A stretch of 64,000 bases of DNA from Methanoregula sp. (GTDB lineage: Archaea; Halobacteriota; Methanomicrobia; Methanomicrobiales; Methanospirillaceae): the NCBI GenBank assembly GCA_026625165.1, contig CP112999.1:2050741-2114740 (forward strand), read 5' to 3'. The notes under the pieces are model-generated. The model did no database searches, was not told the DNA's origin, and saw only the letters and a program-made list of their open reading frames with translations. Of the stretch, positions 1-8,441 are shown piece by piece. Numbering within the stretch: the stretch's first letter is position 1; every line of letters starts with the position of its first letter. Both the position numbers and the translations under genes were made by a program.

Positions 1-684
1 GACGAATTCGTCCGGTATGCCGGCGAGGCGGTGCTTGCCGATATCCTTGACCGCGAACTTGCGCTGGACCTCTCCGCTACCCTCGCGAAGAAACCCGCGG
101 TCACCGCTGCCGGAGGGGTGGCGGCAACAGCTCCGCAGGCACCGTCCGGTATCACGATCCCCCATTTCCCGGTCAAGGTCAACGAGCAGGCGGCGATCCG
201 CACGGCCGGTATTCAGGGGACGGCAAAGCTCAGGTTCATGCCGTACTTCCTCTTCCACTACACAAGCACCGGGGAGCAGGTGTACAAGGACCGCCGCATC
301 CCGTTTGATGCCGACGGCTGGGGCGCAATAAACGCGATCAACGGCATCAAGATCGAGCTGGACGGAAAACAGGTAGTTGAGGACGAGATCCCCGCGGGCG
401 CCGAAGTCTCCGACCCGCATATCGCAAAAGAGGAGGCCGCGGAGCGGATCGTGAGCGAACTCATCGAACGCCTCACCCAGAAAGTCCGCATCAAGCAGGA
501 GAAAGGGGATGCGATCTTCTACGAGGAGAAGATCCTCAAACCCGACCGGAAGAATATCAAGGTTGACGCAAAGCAGGTCTTTATCCCGGTCTGGCAGATC
601 CGGGGCAAGAAGATTGTCGAAGTAAATGCCTTCACCGGTGAGCTCCTGTCAGAGCCAATGGACGAGGGCGTCGAGGTATTCTGA
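1..684 (+). CDS. Unknown protein, 5' end outside window
   Basis: The frame is open from the first base, so the gene starts upstream and only its last 227 residues are visible. The GTG at 31 lies inside the open frame and is unlikely to be the start. An Ala/Pro-rich linker (about residues 25-50 of the visible part) separates a short helix from an alpha/beta C-terminal region with a strongly charged helix around residues 145-175. No transmembrane segment, metal motif or nucleotide-binding motif is seen. I do not recognise the family and assign no function. The stop TGA lies 39 nt before the next gene on the same strand. Confidence 0.7.
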   Translation, partial: DEFVRYAGEAVLADILDRELALDLSATLAKKPAVTAAGGVAATAPQAPSGITIPHFPVKVNEQAAIRTAGIQGTAKLRFMPYFLFHYTSTGEQVYKDRRIPFDADGWGAINAINGIKIELDGKQVVEDEIPAGAEVSDPHIAKEEAAERIVSELIERLTQKVRIKQEKGDAIFYEEKILKPDRKNIKVDAKQVFIPVWQIRGKKIVEVNAFTGELLSEPMDEGVEVF

Positions 685-723
685 GAGCGGAGAGGCAAAC
701 GGAGATTTTTTTTAAATTTTTTT

Positions 724-2055
724 ATGATAATAATTCTTGGCGGGGGCCCTGCAGGGAGGATCGCATCGATCCGGCTTGCAAATGCAGGGAGGGATGTGAC
801 CCTTGTCGAATGCGGCGGGATTGGCGGGCAGTGCCTCCATTATGGCTGCATGCCCGTCTGCGCTCTCAATGATGCCGCCCGGTTCATCCGGCAGGCGCGC
901 CTGTTCCGGCAGATGGGGATCTCGGGGGAACCCCCTGCGATCAGTTTCCCGGCACTGCTCAAAGAGATGCAGGCAATCCAGCAGAAGATCGCCGGTATTC
1001 TCGACCACGAGACCCGGAGCGCCGGCGTTGGGATTACATACGGAAAGCATGGCAGGCTCTTGGGCAGGCAGGCATTCATTGGCGACGAACCGGTAGAGAG
1101 CGATGCCGTAATTGTTGCAACCGGCTCCCGTCCGAATGTGCCGAAGGTGGAGGGGGTCGGCCTCAGCGGCATCTTTACCCCGCATACTCTCCCCCTCGCC
1201 AAAAACCTTCCACGACGCCTTGTTATTGTTGGGGGAGGTGTGATGGCTGCAGAATACTCGTATATATTCAGTGCGTTTGGAAGCAAGGTCACCCTGATCA
1301 GCCGGAGCGGCTTTCTCAAATCCATCGATAAGCACCTGCGCCCGCTTGCCATCAGGGAACTTGATGACGTTACGATCATGGAAAACACGCCCCTCCTCTC
1401 TTTTGAAGGGTGCTCGCAGGTCACCGGAGCCAGGGTCGGGAGTGACAGCGGCGAGATGACGGTGCCTGCCGATGCGGTGCTGATCGCTGCGGGACTCGTG
1501 CCCCGTTCCGAGGCGATCGAGGGGGTGAGGAAAGGCACGGCAGGTGAGGTGATCGTAGACGATCATATGCGGACGAGCGTGCCGGGCGTGTATGCAGCCG
1601 GTGATGTGACCGGGCCGCCCTACCTCACGCCGATCGCACGCCATGAAGGGATTGTTGCCGCGGACAATATCCTTGGCATCGACCGGAAAATGGATAAGCG
1701 GTTCGTCCCGCAATCGATCAGCCTCGACCACGAGCTGGCGTTCTGCACAACGGGCAGCACGACGGCGATCTCAATGGCGATGCCGGGGCTCGCCGGGCCC
1801 GGAACGTTCTGGCATGTCCCTTCCGGTACCACGGGGCTTGCCAAAGTGATGGTCGAGCCGGACACCGGCGCTATCAGCGGGATCTGTGCCGCAGGCCCGG
1901 GCGGCGGGCTGATCGCAGGGTATCTCGCGTTTCTCATGCGCGAGGGTTACACGGCCCATGATTTTGAGGAATTTATCGAGGTGCACCCATCAACCGACAG
2001 TGTGTACGGGCTCCTGAAGTACGCATCGGAACAGCTCAGGCGCCGCTGGTCGTAG
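724..2055 (+). CDS. FAD-dependent pyridine nucleotide-disulfide oxidoreductase (dihydrolipoamide dehydrogenase-like)
   Basis: A 443-residue two-dinucleotide-fold flavoprotein of the class that passes electrons between NAD(P)H and a thiol/disulfide. Seen: an N-terminal FAD-binding GGGPAG motif at residues 6-11, the redox-active pair C37 and C42 in GGQCLHYGC, an NAD-binding VGGGVMAAEY stretch near residue 167, the second FAD motif AAGDVTG near 290, and a C-terminal dimerisation domain. That domain keeps the His-Pro of the usual HxHPTxxE catalytic motif but has Asp/Ser where Glu is normal. Members include dihydrolipoamide dehydrogenase and mercuric reductase. No lipoyl-enzyme subunits lie nearby, so the substrate is unknown. 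The ATG follows a T-rich stretch with no clear Shine-Dalgarno site, so the transcript may be leaderless. Confidence 0.85.
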   Translation: MIIILGGGPAGRIASIRLANAGRDVTLVECGGIGGQCLHYGCMPVCALNDAARFIRQARLFRQMGISGEPPAISFPALLKEMQAIQQKIAGILDHETRSAGVGITYGKHGRLLGRQAFIGDEPVESDAVIVATGSRPNVPKVEGVGLSGIFTPHTLPLAKNLPRRLVIVGGGVMAAEYSYIFSAFGSKVTLISRSGFLKSIDKHLRPLAIRELDDVTIMENTPLLSFEGCSQVTGARVGSDSGEMTVPADAVLIAAGLVPRSEAIEGVRKGTAGEVIVDDHMRTSVPGVYAAGDVTGPPYLTPIARHEGIVAADNILGIDRKMDKRFVPQSISLDHELAFCTTGSTTAISMAMPGLAGPGTFWHVPSGTTGLAKVMVEPDTGAISGICAAGPGGGLIAGYLAFLMREGYTAHDFEEFIEVHPSTDSVYGLLKYASEQLRRRWS

Positions 2056-2187
2056 GTGGATACCCTTATTATACAAAATGGCGGGGCACTTCCCGATGCT
2101 GATGGTATTATTACCGTTGGAATTAAAAAAATTACGATACAAAATCCGCAGGTGATACCCCTGCCCCCTGTGATACCAGGAGCCCCC

Positions 2188-3720
2188 ATGACCGATTCCG
2201 AGGACCAGATATCATTTGACCAGACCCGGCTTGACAAGGTGCGGGCACTGCATGAACAGGGTGTCGCGGTCTACCCGCATTCCTTTGACCGCAAGGACAC
2301 GGTGCAGGAGATCAAGGCCCGTTTTGCAGGTGCCACCCATGAGAAGAGTGCCGAACGGGTGACCACTGCCGGACGACTGTATATCATCCGCAACCATGGC
2401 AAGACGCTCTTTGCCGACCTCGGGGATGAGAGCGGGAAGATCCAGCTCTATATCCGCAAAAACGACATAGGGGAGGATAAGTTCAGTTTCTTCAACCAGT
2501 ACGTGGAACGAGGTGACTTCATCGGCGTGTCCGGGCATGTGTTCCGGACAAAACTCGGTGAGATCACGATCTGGGTGGACAATATAACGCTCCTGTGCAA
2601 AGCGGTCTGCCCACTGCCCGAGAAGTTCCACGGGTTAAAAGACATCGAGAAGCGGTACCGGCAGCGGTACGTCGACCTGATTGTCAACGAGGAAAGCCGA
2701 CAGACGTTCCGGATCCGGAGCAGGGTAATCGCCCTGATCCGCCGCTACCTTGATGAACGGGGATTTCTGGAATTCGAGACCCCTATCCTGCAGCCGGTCT
2801 ACGGTGGTGCAAACGCCCGCCCGTTCACTTCCTACCATAATTTCCTTGACCAGAAGCTCTTCCTCCGGATCGCACCCGAGCTGTACCTGAAACGGCTGGT
2901 TGTCGGGGGATTTGAGAAAGTGTTCGAGGTCGCCCGCAACTTCCGCAACGAGGACATCGATACCAACCACAACCCTGAGTTCTCGATGGTGGAGATTTAC
3001 TGGGCATACCGGGACTTCCGGGACATGATGAAACTTACCGAGAATTTCATCACGAGCCTCGTCTGGGAGATTTGCGGCAGTCTCGACATCATGTTTGGCG
3101 AGACGAAGATCAGCTTTGTAGCGCCGTGGAAGAAGCTGTCGATGTCTGATGCGGTCAAAGAATATGCTGGCATCGATATCTTTTCAAAGAGTACAGACGA
3201 GCTCCGCACGCTCGCACAGCAGCACAACCTTGACGAGTGGGAGAGCCCGCAGAGCCAGCGGGAGTTCCTCGTGCTCTTCTTTGAAGGGATGGTGGAGGAG
3301 AAGCTTGTCCAGCCCACCTTCATCTACGACTTCCCGATAGAGAACTCGCCGCTTGCCAAAAAACACCGCGAGAAAGAAGGGTTTACCGAGCGCTTCGAGC
3401 TCTTCATCTACGGAATGGAGATCGCAAACGGCTTCTCCGAGCTCAACGACCCGGTCGACCAGAAGGCCCGGTTTGACGCGCAGGACGAGAAGCGCCGGCA
3501 TGGCGACCTTGAGGCGCAGATGATCGATTATGATTTCATCAACGCATTAGGTTATGGCATGCCCCCTACGGGTGGCGTCGGGGTCGGCATCGATCGTCTG
3601 GTGATGCTCCTGACGAATAATAACTCGATTAAAGAGGTCATCCTGTTCCCGCAGATGAAAAAGGTGCAGGCAGAGGGGCAGCCTGACGAGAAAAGTCCTG
3701 ATGTGAATAACCCCTCATAA
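2188..3720 (+). CDS. lysS: Lysyl-tRNA synthetase, class II
   Basis: Charges tRNA-Lys with lysine in the cytoplasm. The frame is open further upstream to GTG 2056, but I choose ATG 2188: it follows an AGGAG site at about 2178-2182 and gives 510 residues, the normal size. An N-terminal OB-fold anticodon-binding domain (about 50-165) precedes the class II catalytic core. Motif 2 (FRNEDIDTNHNPEFS) and motif 3 (GGVGVGIDRL) are clear, as is the family-specific GGANARPF. Many archaea use the unrelated class I enzyme, so the class II form says something about this lineage. The 3' end overlaps the convergent rhomboid gene by 6 nt. Confidence 0.95.
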   Translation: MTDSEDQISFDQTRLDKVRALHEQGVAVYPHSFDRKDTVQEIKARFAGATHEKSAERVTTAGRLYIIRNHGKTLFADLGDESGKIQLYIRKNDIGEDKFSFFNQYVERGDFIGVSGHVFRTKLGEITIWVDNITLLCKAVCPLPEKFHGLKDIEKRYRQRYVDLIVNEESRQTFRIRSRVIALIRRYLDERGFLEFETPILQPVYGGANARPFTSYHNFLDQKLFLRIAPELYLKRLVVGGFEKVFEVARNFRNEDIDTNHNPEFSMVEIYWAYRDFRDMMKLTENFITSLVWEICGSLDIMFGETKISFVAPWKKLSMSDAVKEYAGIDIFSKSTDELRTLAQQHNLDEWESPQSQREFLVLFFEGMVEEKLVQPTFIYDFPIENSPLAKKHREKEGFTERFELFIYGMEIANGFSELNDPVDQKARFDAQDEKRRHGDLEAQMIDYDFINALGYGMPPTGGVGVGIDRLVMLLTNNNSIKEVILFPQMKKVQAEGQPDEKSPDVNNPS

Positions 3721-4527
3721 TCCTTTCACAGCTCTCACAATGCGGATGAGGTAGTCCGTATAATAAAAGATCCCGATAATTATTGAGATAATAACTATTA
3801 AATCGAAATTTTTCCTCTTTTCAGTTAATATATCGTACAGTAAAAAGACGATGAGGCCGGTGATAAATCCCCCAAAATGTGCAATACCATTGCTGATGGT
3901 ATTGCCAGCAGGCATAAACTGGCTTTCCAAAATCCCAATGAGCACAATTAACGCTACCATGATCGTCATAAAAATATATGATATGTAATAACGCCAGACA
4001 GCACCGGCAAATGCTTCCTTATGATCAAATTGTTCCAGTTTACCGCTCAGGAACCATGTTACAAAAATCATGAGAGCATAAGCAAGAAAGGCCGCATTGA
4101 TACCGGAAAATCCCTGCCCGCTGGTATCTGATCCAAAAAAATGCCACAGCCCAAGGGTCAGAAATGAGCAGATTACAGGTACAAGAAGGAGCGAAACTCC
4201 GGCAATAAGGAAGAACCTTTTTCTGTTGTTCTCGAAGGCGAAGATTGCGAGTATCGTAATGTAATAAAATACCATATTGCCGATCATATGGGGAAACAAT
4301 TGTGAATGGGTATATTCGTTCAGAACAAGAGTATGCAGATTCAGCAGATTCGACGTGTGGAATATCAGGGTTTTCTCTTTGATGTCCTGTGGCAGAGCAA
4401 AAACCAGAAGGAGGAGGAACGGTATGAACCCGAAAAAAAACACCCAAACGGGAGAACTCCAGGCCTTCAGGTTATTTTTCAATTGATCGGATTTTGAAAC
4501 CTGTGGCTGTACCGGGGCCGGATCCAT
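3715..4527 (-). CDS. Rhomboid-family intramembrane serine protease
   Basis: A 270-residue polytopic membrane protein with about seven hydrophobic segments. The rhomboid signature is complete: an HxxxN motif (H80...N84) in the second segment, the nucleophile in GFSG (S141), and the catalytic histidine in AHFGGFITG (H217). Rhomboids cut substrates within or next to a membrane helix. The overall similarity to bacterial GlpG is low, but motif order and spacing fit an active enzyme. It is transcribed alone and ends inside the 3' end of the convergent lysyl-tRNA synthetase gene. No substrate can be read from the neighbours. Confidence 0.8.
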   Translation of the reverse strand: MDPAPVQPQVSKSDQLKNNLKAWSSPVWVFFFGFIPFLLLLVFALPQDIKEKTLIFHTSNLLNLHTLVLNEYTHSQLFPHMIGNMVFYYITILAIFAFENNRKRFFLIAGVSLLLVPVICSFLTLGLWHFFGSDTSGQGFSGINAAFLAYALMIFVTWFLSGKLEQFDHKEAFAGAVWRYYISYIFMTIMVALIVLIGILESQFMPAGNTISNGIAHFGGFITGLIVFLLYDILTEKRKNFDLIVIISIIIGIFYYTDYLIRIVRAVKGL

Positions 4528-4622
4528 TATAGATTAGCGTAATCTACAGAGGAGATTAAGATATTGGATGCTTTCTTATTCGTGACAGAACTGTTATCCC
4601 AGCGTTTTTACAACATTTCTCC

Positions 4623-5213
4623 ATGACATCCAGTGAAACTCTCGTAAAACACCATCCCCACGAGGTGTTCTCCGCATCCCGCGCCGGACACCTCGACACC
4701 CGCCTGCGCCGGTTCATCTACCGCCCGGACCGGCTTGCTGAACGGTACGTGAAACCCGGCAACCGGGTCCTCGATTTCGGCTGCGGCCCGGGGTTCTTCA
4801 CCCGCGAGTTCGCAAAGCGGGTTGGTGACACCGGCACGGTGATCGCAGCGGACTTACAGGAGGAGATGCTCAAAATCCTGCGGGAGAGACTGGAGCCCGA
4901 GGGCCTCCTGCCATGTATCAGGACGCACCGGTGCGAACCGGACTCTCTTGGAATATCCCAAGACTATAACGGGACGATTGACGTGGCCTTCGCCATCTTC
5001 GTTGTTCACGAGGTGCCTGATCCTGAAAAACTGTTCCGGGAGATCATGGCGCTTGAAAAACCCGGCGGGACGTTCTTCTATTCGGAGCCGCCGTTCATCG
5101 TCTCCGGCAAAGAGTTCCGGGAGAACCTTGCGCTGGCGGAGGAGGCGGGGTTCCGGCTTGAGGGGACGAACTGGTATTTCGTGAACCGGGCAGCGGTGCT
5201 GAGGAAGGAGTGA
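4623..5213 (+). CDS. Class I SAM-dependent methyltransferase
   Basis: A 196-residue Rossmann-fold methyltransferase. Motif I, VLDFGCGPGFFTREF, lies at about residues 49-63, followed by the acidic SAM-ribose residue in VIAADLQ and a post-motif region IDVAFAIFVVHEVPDP where the metal-independent UbiE/Methyltransf_11 group has its motif II. The substrate cannot be told from sequence. It is divergent from the rhomboid gene and followed by a convergent membrane protein, so it is probably monocistronic. Confidence 0.8.
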   Translation: MTSSETLVKHHPHEVFSASRAGHLDTRLRRFIYRPDRLAERYVKPGNRVLDFGCGPGFFTREFAKRVGDTGTVIAADLQEEMLKILRERLEPEGLLPCIRTHRCEPDSLGISQDYNGTIDVAFAIFVVHEVPDPEKLFREIMALEKPGGTFFYSEPPFIVSGKEFRENLALAEEAGFRLEGTNWYFVNRAAVLRKE

Positions 5214-5341
5214 GGCGGGGGACCCCTCTCTGAACATAACTGGGGAGGGGGGCTCCCCTAAATCAGGATCTACCATATCCCGTCGGATCCGTGTTCAGCC
5301 GGCCGGTTCCGGCTGATTCGTAGAAATAACAGACCGGTTCT

Positions 5342-5971
5342 TCAGAAGATAACCGGGATATAGGCTGCAAGGTAGAATGGAATAAAACATGCCAGAACAC
5401 CGAGAACTACGACAACGATTGCCCTTTGTATTAAGATCTGACATGTATGCTTTATCGCGTAGACCCAGACGCAGCAGCACCAGAGCAGGAAGGCGTAGAA
5501 TATGATGGCGCTGACTGTCGCGGGATTGAGCAGGATGTTAGTGTGATATTCCGGCTGGGTGATGAGAAGGGATATCACGACAAGGCTGACAAGGCTGGAA
5601 ACTACCCACGGGAGCATCCCGTACCCGACATTCTGGAGCAGGGCCGGAAACGATCCGGATTGGGAGAATAGCCGGGAGATCAGGTACAAGATCACGGCTA
5701 GAAGGATCCAGCCGAGAGACGGCCACAGGACGTAACACCTGATAAGGTACCATGCATACCCCAGGACGGGGAAATGCATCCAGTTGATCGAACTGTCAAA
5801 TACCATCGTGTATACGATACTGAAACATAAGGGGATGATCGTGCCCAGCAGGGAGATGGCGCATCCTCCTGCAACGATGATCACCGGCGGGATCAGGTTG
5901 ACCTTCTCCAGTGCGATGTTTTTGAAAAAAGTATCCGGATAAAAGAGGAGATCTTTGAACCCGGATTTCAT
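5342..5971 (-). CDS. Yip1-like multipass membrane protein
   Basis: About 209 residues with five hydrophobic segments after a short cytoplasmic N-terminus that reads like the Yip1-family opening (a phenylalanine-rich 'P-x-x-F-F' stretch before the first segment). I start at ATG 5971; the frame runs on to 6073, but that extension crosses the low-complexity G-rich tract. There is no clear Shine-Dalgarno site before 5971. Archaeal Yip1-domain proteins have no settled function. The 5' side of the gene abuts the palindromic G-rich repeat region. Confidence 0.6.
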   Translation of the reverse strand: MKSGFKDLLFYPDTFFKNIALEKVNLIPPVIIVAGGCAISLLGTIIPLCFSIVYTMVFDSSINWMHFPVLGYAWYLIRCYVLWPSLGWILLAVILYLISRLFSQSGSFPALLQNVGYGMLPWVVSSLVSLVVISLLITQPEYHTNILLNPATVSAIIFYAFLLWCCCVWVYAIKHTCQILIQRAIVVVVLGVLACFIPFYLAAYIPVIF

Positions 5972-6014
5972 ATTAGAAAGTAGAGGGGGGAGATAATATA
6001 TCAGAAGGGTTATA

Positions 6015-6475
6015 GGGAGATTCTCCCACCTCAAAATTTCTGGGAGGGGGTACTCCCCCACCTTCGTACACAAGTGGGGGGAGCTGGTATGAGCAACACC
6101 GACCCAATGGAGGGGGCTGAGGGGGTACCTCGATCTAAGCGGGTGGGGGATACCTTATGGCATATGAGTGGGGGTACCCACCCATTTTCCACAAGAAGAG
6201 ACGGTTGCTGCGATGAAGTCTCCGTCGAAGACCAAAAACCGGAACAGGGTGGGGGTACCCCCTCATGTGCCCAAAGGTGGGGTGTGGGTCATCGTACTCA
6301 AGACCCCTCACGCGATTGCGAAAGGGGTCTCGGGCCCAGTGTGTGGGGGGTATACCCCAGGTCCCCAAGTGGGGGGTGCCACCCTGTTGTCGTCGGGAGG
6401 TTTCCGGGAATTGGGCTGGTGTGGGGAAAAACGAGGGGGGTAAATGGTTTTGGAGGTGGGGGTAGGGGGGAGGCC
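6015..6475. repeat. G-rich tract with dispersed palindromic GTGGGGGTACCC-type repeats
   Basis: This non-coding stretch holds at least six variants of a short palindromic unit built on G5-TA-CCC: near 6042-6062, 6121-6130, 6141-6154, 6168-6183, 6247-6263, 6341-6358 and 6368-6383, with a purely G-rich end at 6451-6472. A GGGAG-ATT-CTCCC hairpin lies at 6015-6027. Spacing is irregular (25-95 nt), so it is not a CRISPR array. Open frames occur on both strands, but their translations are low-complexity Gly/Pro strings and look accidental. Long G-runs on one strand could form G-quadruplexes. Confidence 0.6.
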
Positions 6476-6597
6476 TGTTGTCGCCATGCCTGATCATTTT
6501 GGAATTTTTTACACACAATGAGATCATGAAAGATTCTTCCTCCACTCATCCCATTTTAGCTAAATTAAATACGCCCATAACAACTCTGGATTGTATT

Positions 6598-6655
6598 TAT
6601 GGGCTTGGAAAATTCCCCGTTTTCCTATTTTGAAATTTATTCAGCCAAGCCCATA
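6598..6655 (+). promoter_or_regulatory. 11-bp perfect inverted repeat in a long leader
   Basis: TATGGGCTTGG at 6598-6608 is repeated as its exact reverse complement at 6645-6655, with 36 nt between the arms. An AT-rich element, TAAATTAAATA (about 6560-6570), lies just upstream and could be a TATA box. The repeat sits in the 5' region of the gene starting at 6795 and would form a stem-loop in the transcript or a protein-binding site in DNA. Confidence 0.45.
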
Positions 6656-6707
6656 CCCTATGAAAGCCTACACTAGTATGTCAAAGGGCGCCCCGAGACA
6701 ATCGGAA

Positions 6708-6732
6708 GAGGTTCATCAGAACCTCGACGAGG
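6708..6732 (+). promoter_or_regulatory. Overlapping, mutually exclusive hairpins in the leader
   Basis: GAGGTTC (6708-6714) and GAACCTC (6719-6725) form a perfect 7-bp stem with a 4-nt loop. The CCTC arm can instead pair with the CGAGG that follows, because 6722-6732 is a perfect palindrome around one base. Both cannot form at once. This lies about 65 nt before the start codon of the downstream gene. Confidence 0.35.
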
Positions 6733-6794
6733 AGAAGGGAGGCGTAAGCCGACCTTCGAATTGTAGAGAAACAAAAAAAGGAGAAATGAAAAAC

Positions 6795-7298
6795 ATGGCA
6801 GATTTCACGCAAAATTCAAACGTGAAAAGTGCGGTTCGCAACCTTGCGAGCCCAATAACCGACGTGGCTGCATTAGATGCAATCATCCAGTCGGTCATCC
6901 TGAACAATCCGTTCGGGTGTGTATCGTATATGAGCTCGGGCGTCAACCACCCGCCCGTAGAAAAGTCAAGAGAGTCCTACACGGCCAAGTTCGTGTACCA
7001 AGACGAGAACGCAAAGCGGATCGGTGTCGGGTCGGAGACCTACAACACCATCGCCGGCTTCAACAACGGGATTGCCGCAGTGCTCGCCAACAGTGCCAAT
7101 ATCACGGCACACGGCGGGACCCTGACCCATAACGCGGAAGCGGACACGTACTCGGTGACGCTGAGGTGCCACGACCCCACAGGAGAGATGTACTTCGTGA
7201 CATTCTCCCGCAACCGGGTGACGATCTCGTCATTCACGGACGAATCGATCCAGACCGTGATCGAGACATGGGCCGACGGCGTATCGGCACTCGCATAA
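6795..7298 (+). CDS. Unknown soluble protein with structured leader
   Basis: A 167-residue protein starting at ATG 6795, about 11 nt after an AAGGAG site (6778-6783); the in-frame ATG at 6786 is too close to that site. The frame is open back to 6591, but the upstream part is covered by hairpins and reads poorly as protein. The product has no membrane span, no cysteine motif beyond one Cys, and an alpha/beta composition with several Thr/Ser-rich strands in its second half. I do not recognise the family. A 24-codon frame follows 10 nt after its stop. Confidence 0.65.
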   Translation: MADFTQNSNVKSAVRNLASPITDVAALDAIIQSVILNNPFGCVSYMSSGVNHPPVEKSRESYTAKFVYQDENAKRIGVGSETYNTIAGFNNGIAAVLANSANITAHGGTLTHNAEADTYSVTLRCHDPTGEMYFVTFSRNRVTISSFTDESIQTVIETWADGVSALA

Positions 7299-7308
7299 GG
7301 TGAGTTGC

Positions 7309-7383
7309 ATGGACACAAGTTACGGAGTGACGAGTGTGCAAAAGAACAACGTTCTTCGATTAAAAGGAGACCAGAAGAAGTAA
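7309..7383 (+). CDS. Candidate 24-residue microprotein
   Basis: ATG 7309 is preceded by AAGGTGAG (7297-7304), a good archaeal ribosome-binding site overlapping the stop of the preceding gene, with five nucleotides between. The frame encodes 24 residues, hydrophilic and basic at the C-terminus (ending KGDQKK). The tight coupling to the upstream stop is the main support; length alone gives little statistical weight, and no homologue is recognised. Confidence 0.35.
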   Translation: MDTSYGVTSVQKNNVLRLKGDQKK

Positions 7384-7388
7384 CCGGC

Positions 7389-7403
7389 GGGGGATTCATC
7401 CCC
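7389..7403 (+). terminator. Stem-loop after the unknown gene and microprotein
   Basis: GGGGAT and ATCCCC pair around a 2-nt loop at 7390-7403, just past the stop at 7381-7383. It is followed by a pyrimidine-rich stretch (TCTCTTCTTCCC) rather than a clean T run, so it may be a processing or termination hairpin. Confidence 0.35.
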
Positions 7404-7519
7404 TGTCACCTCTCTTCTTCCCTGGTATCAGATATTAGTTCCCTCTCCTATCCCGATCCCGGTGGAAATACCTAAAAAAGATAATCCGGCAGATTCACAG
7501 ACAGACCGGCCGGTAGCTC

Positions 7520-7999
7520 TCACCTGTGGTACGGCTCGCCCCGCATGATCCGGAACGCACGATAGACCTGTTCCAGCAAAATCAGCCGGACCATCGGATG
7601 CGTAAATGTCATGGGAGAAAGCGACATCAGAATATCGCAGCGGTCCATCACAGCAGGGGAGAGCCCAAGGTCCCCTCCTATAATGAACGTGATACGGCTC
7701 TGACCGCCGACCTCGCGTTTTTTCAAAAATCCCGCCAGATCTTCACTCGAAAACTGCTGCCCGTTTACCGCAAGGGCAACGGTGCTGCTCCCGTCTGTAA
7801 TTGCAGAGAGGACGTTCTCGCCCTCACGGGCAAGGACCTGCTGCTTCTGTGCAGGTGATAGATCATCCGGCCGCTTTTCATCGGCAATCTCAATGACCCG
7901 TATCTTCACGTACGGCTGCAGGCGTTTAATGTACTCAGCGATGCCTGTATTAAGATAGGGCTCTTTGATCTTTCCGACTGCGACAATACTGATCTGCAT
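7520..7999 (-). CDS. rlmH: 23S rRNA pseudouridine-1915 N3-methyltransferase RlmH
   Basis: A SPOUT-class (trefoil-knot) methyltransferase that adds a methyl group to pseudouridine 1915 in helix 69 of large-subunit rRNA, using SAM. The 159-residue length matches the bacterial family. The start is ATG 7999, giving MQISIVAVGK, the usual opening; the TTG two codons upstream is unlikely. The C-terminal knot is clear: FIIGGDLGLSP followed by LSLSPMTFTHPMVRLILLEQVYRAF and the terminal YHR. RlmH is mainly bacterial and only patchy in archaea. Confidence 0.93.
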   Translation of the reverse strand: MQISIVAVGKIKEPYLNTGIAEYIKRLQPYVKIRVIEIADEKRPDDLSPAQKQQVLAREGENVLSAITDGSSTVALAVNGQQFSSEDLAGFLKKREVGGQSRITFIIGGDLGLSPAVMDRCDILMSLSPMTFTHPMVRLILLEQVYRAFRIMRGEPYHR

Positions 8000-8072
8000 G
8001 CGCAAATGATCTCCTGATTTTGGGGATTATACACGATGCCGTACTATTGGGCGCCCATGGCGGAAAAAAAGA

Positions 8073-8390
8073 TTACTTAAGGACTACTTTTTTTTCGTTT
8101 GTTTCGTCTTTCTGAGATGACAGGACATCCACCATAACATCCTTCATCATTTTTTTCATGAATTCACGCCCTTCTTCGGTTGCCATGTACTCCTTGAACA
8201 GTTCTTTGAACTGTCCCATGTCGAGGTGATTGTCCACAAAGCTTAATAAAGCTTGTGTGATGCAATCGGAGACCGTTGAAAACTTCTTTTCCTCATAGAC
8301 GAGTTTATTAACTTTTTCATAGATATTGGGCGGCATTTTGTAAGAAATTCCCACCCGTTCACCCCGGTTCAACGGTCCCTTTCCATTCAT
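8073..8390 (-). CDS. Ribbon-helix-helix (CopG/NikR-like) regulator
   Basis: A 105-residue protein whose residues 13-55 fit the ribbon-helix-helix DNA-binding fold: a short beta strand (VGISYKMP), helix A (NIYEKVNKLVYEE), a turn with FSTVSD, and helix B (CITQALLSFVDNH). The C-terminal half is a charged helix without NikR metal-ligand histidines, so it is not a nickel regulator by sequence. The start is ATG 8390 with AAGGA directly before it. It faces a membrane protein gene across 137 nt holding an inverted repeat that could be its operator. Confidence 0.7.
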   Translation of the reverse strand: MNGKGPLNRGERVGISYKMPPNIYEKVNKLVYEEKKFSTVSDCITQALLSFVDNHLDMGQFKELFKEYMATEEGREFMKKMMKDVMVDVLSSQKDETNEKKVVLK

Positions 8391-8441
8391 TCCTTAAAAG
8401 TTGAGCGAGGATAGTATAAAAAAATTCTCGATATTTCTTAA

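Noticed and set aside
712-1731. 339-codon open frame opposite the disulfide oxidoreductase
   Set aside because: Antisense shadow caused by high third-position GC; the plus-strand gene has clear FAD and cysteine motifs.
2056-2187. N-terminal extension of lysyl-tRNA synthetase
   Set aside because: Unlike the family, and an AGGAG site marks ATG 2188.
6042-6472. CRISPR array
   Set aside because: Units are 12-18 nt, palindromic and unevenly spaced; no conserved spacer length and no cas genes in the window.
6074-6549. Open frames on both strands through the G-rich tract
   Set aside because: Translations are Gly/Pro/Arg low-complexity strings that mirror the DNA repeats, with no ribosome-binding sites.
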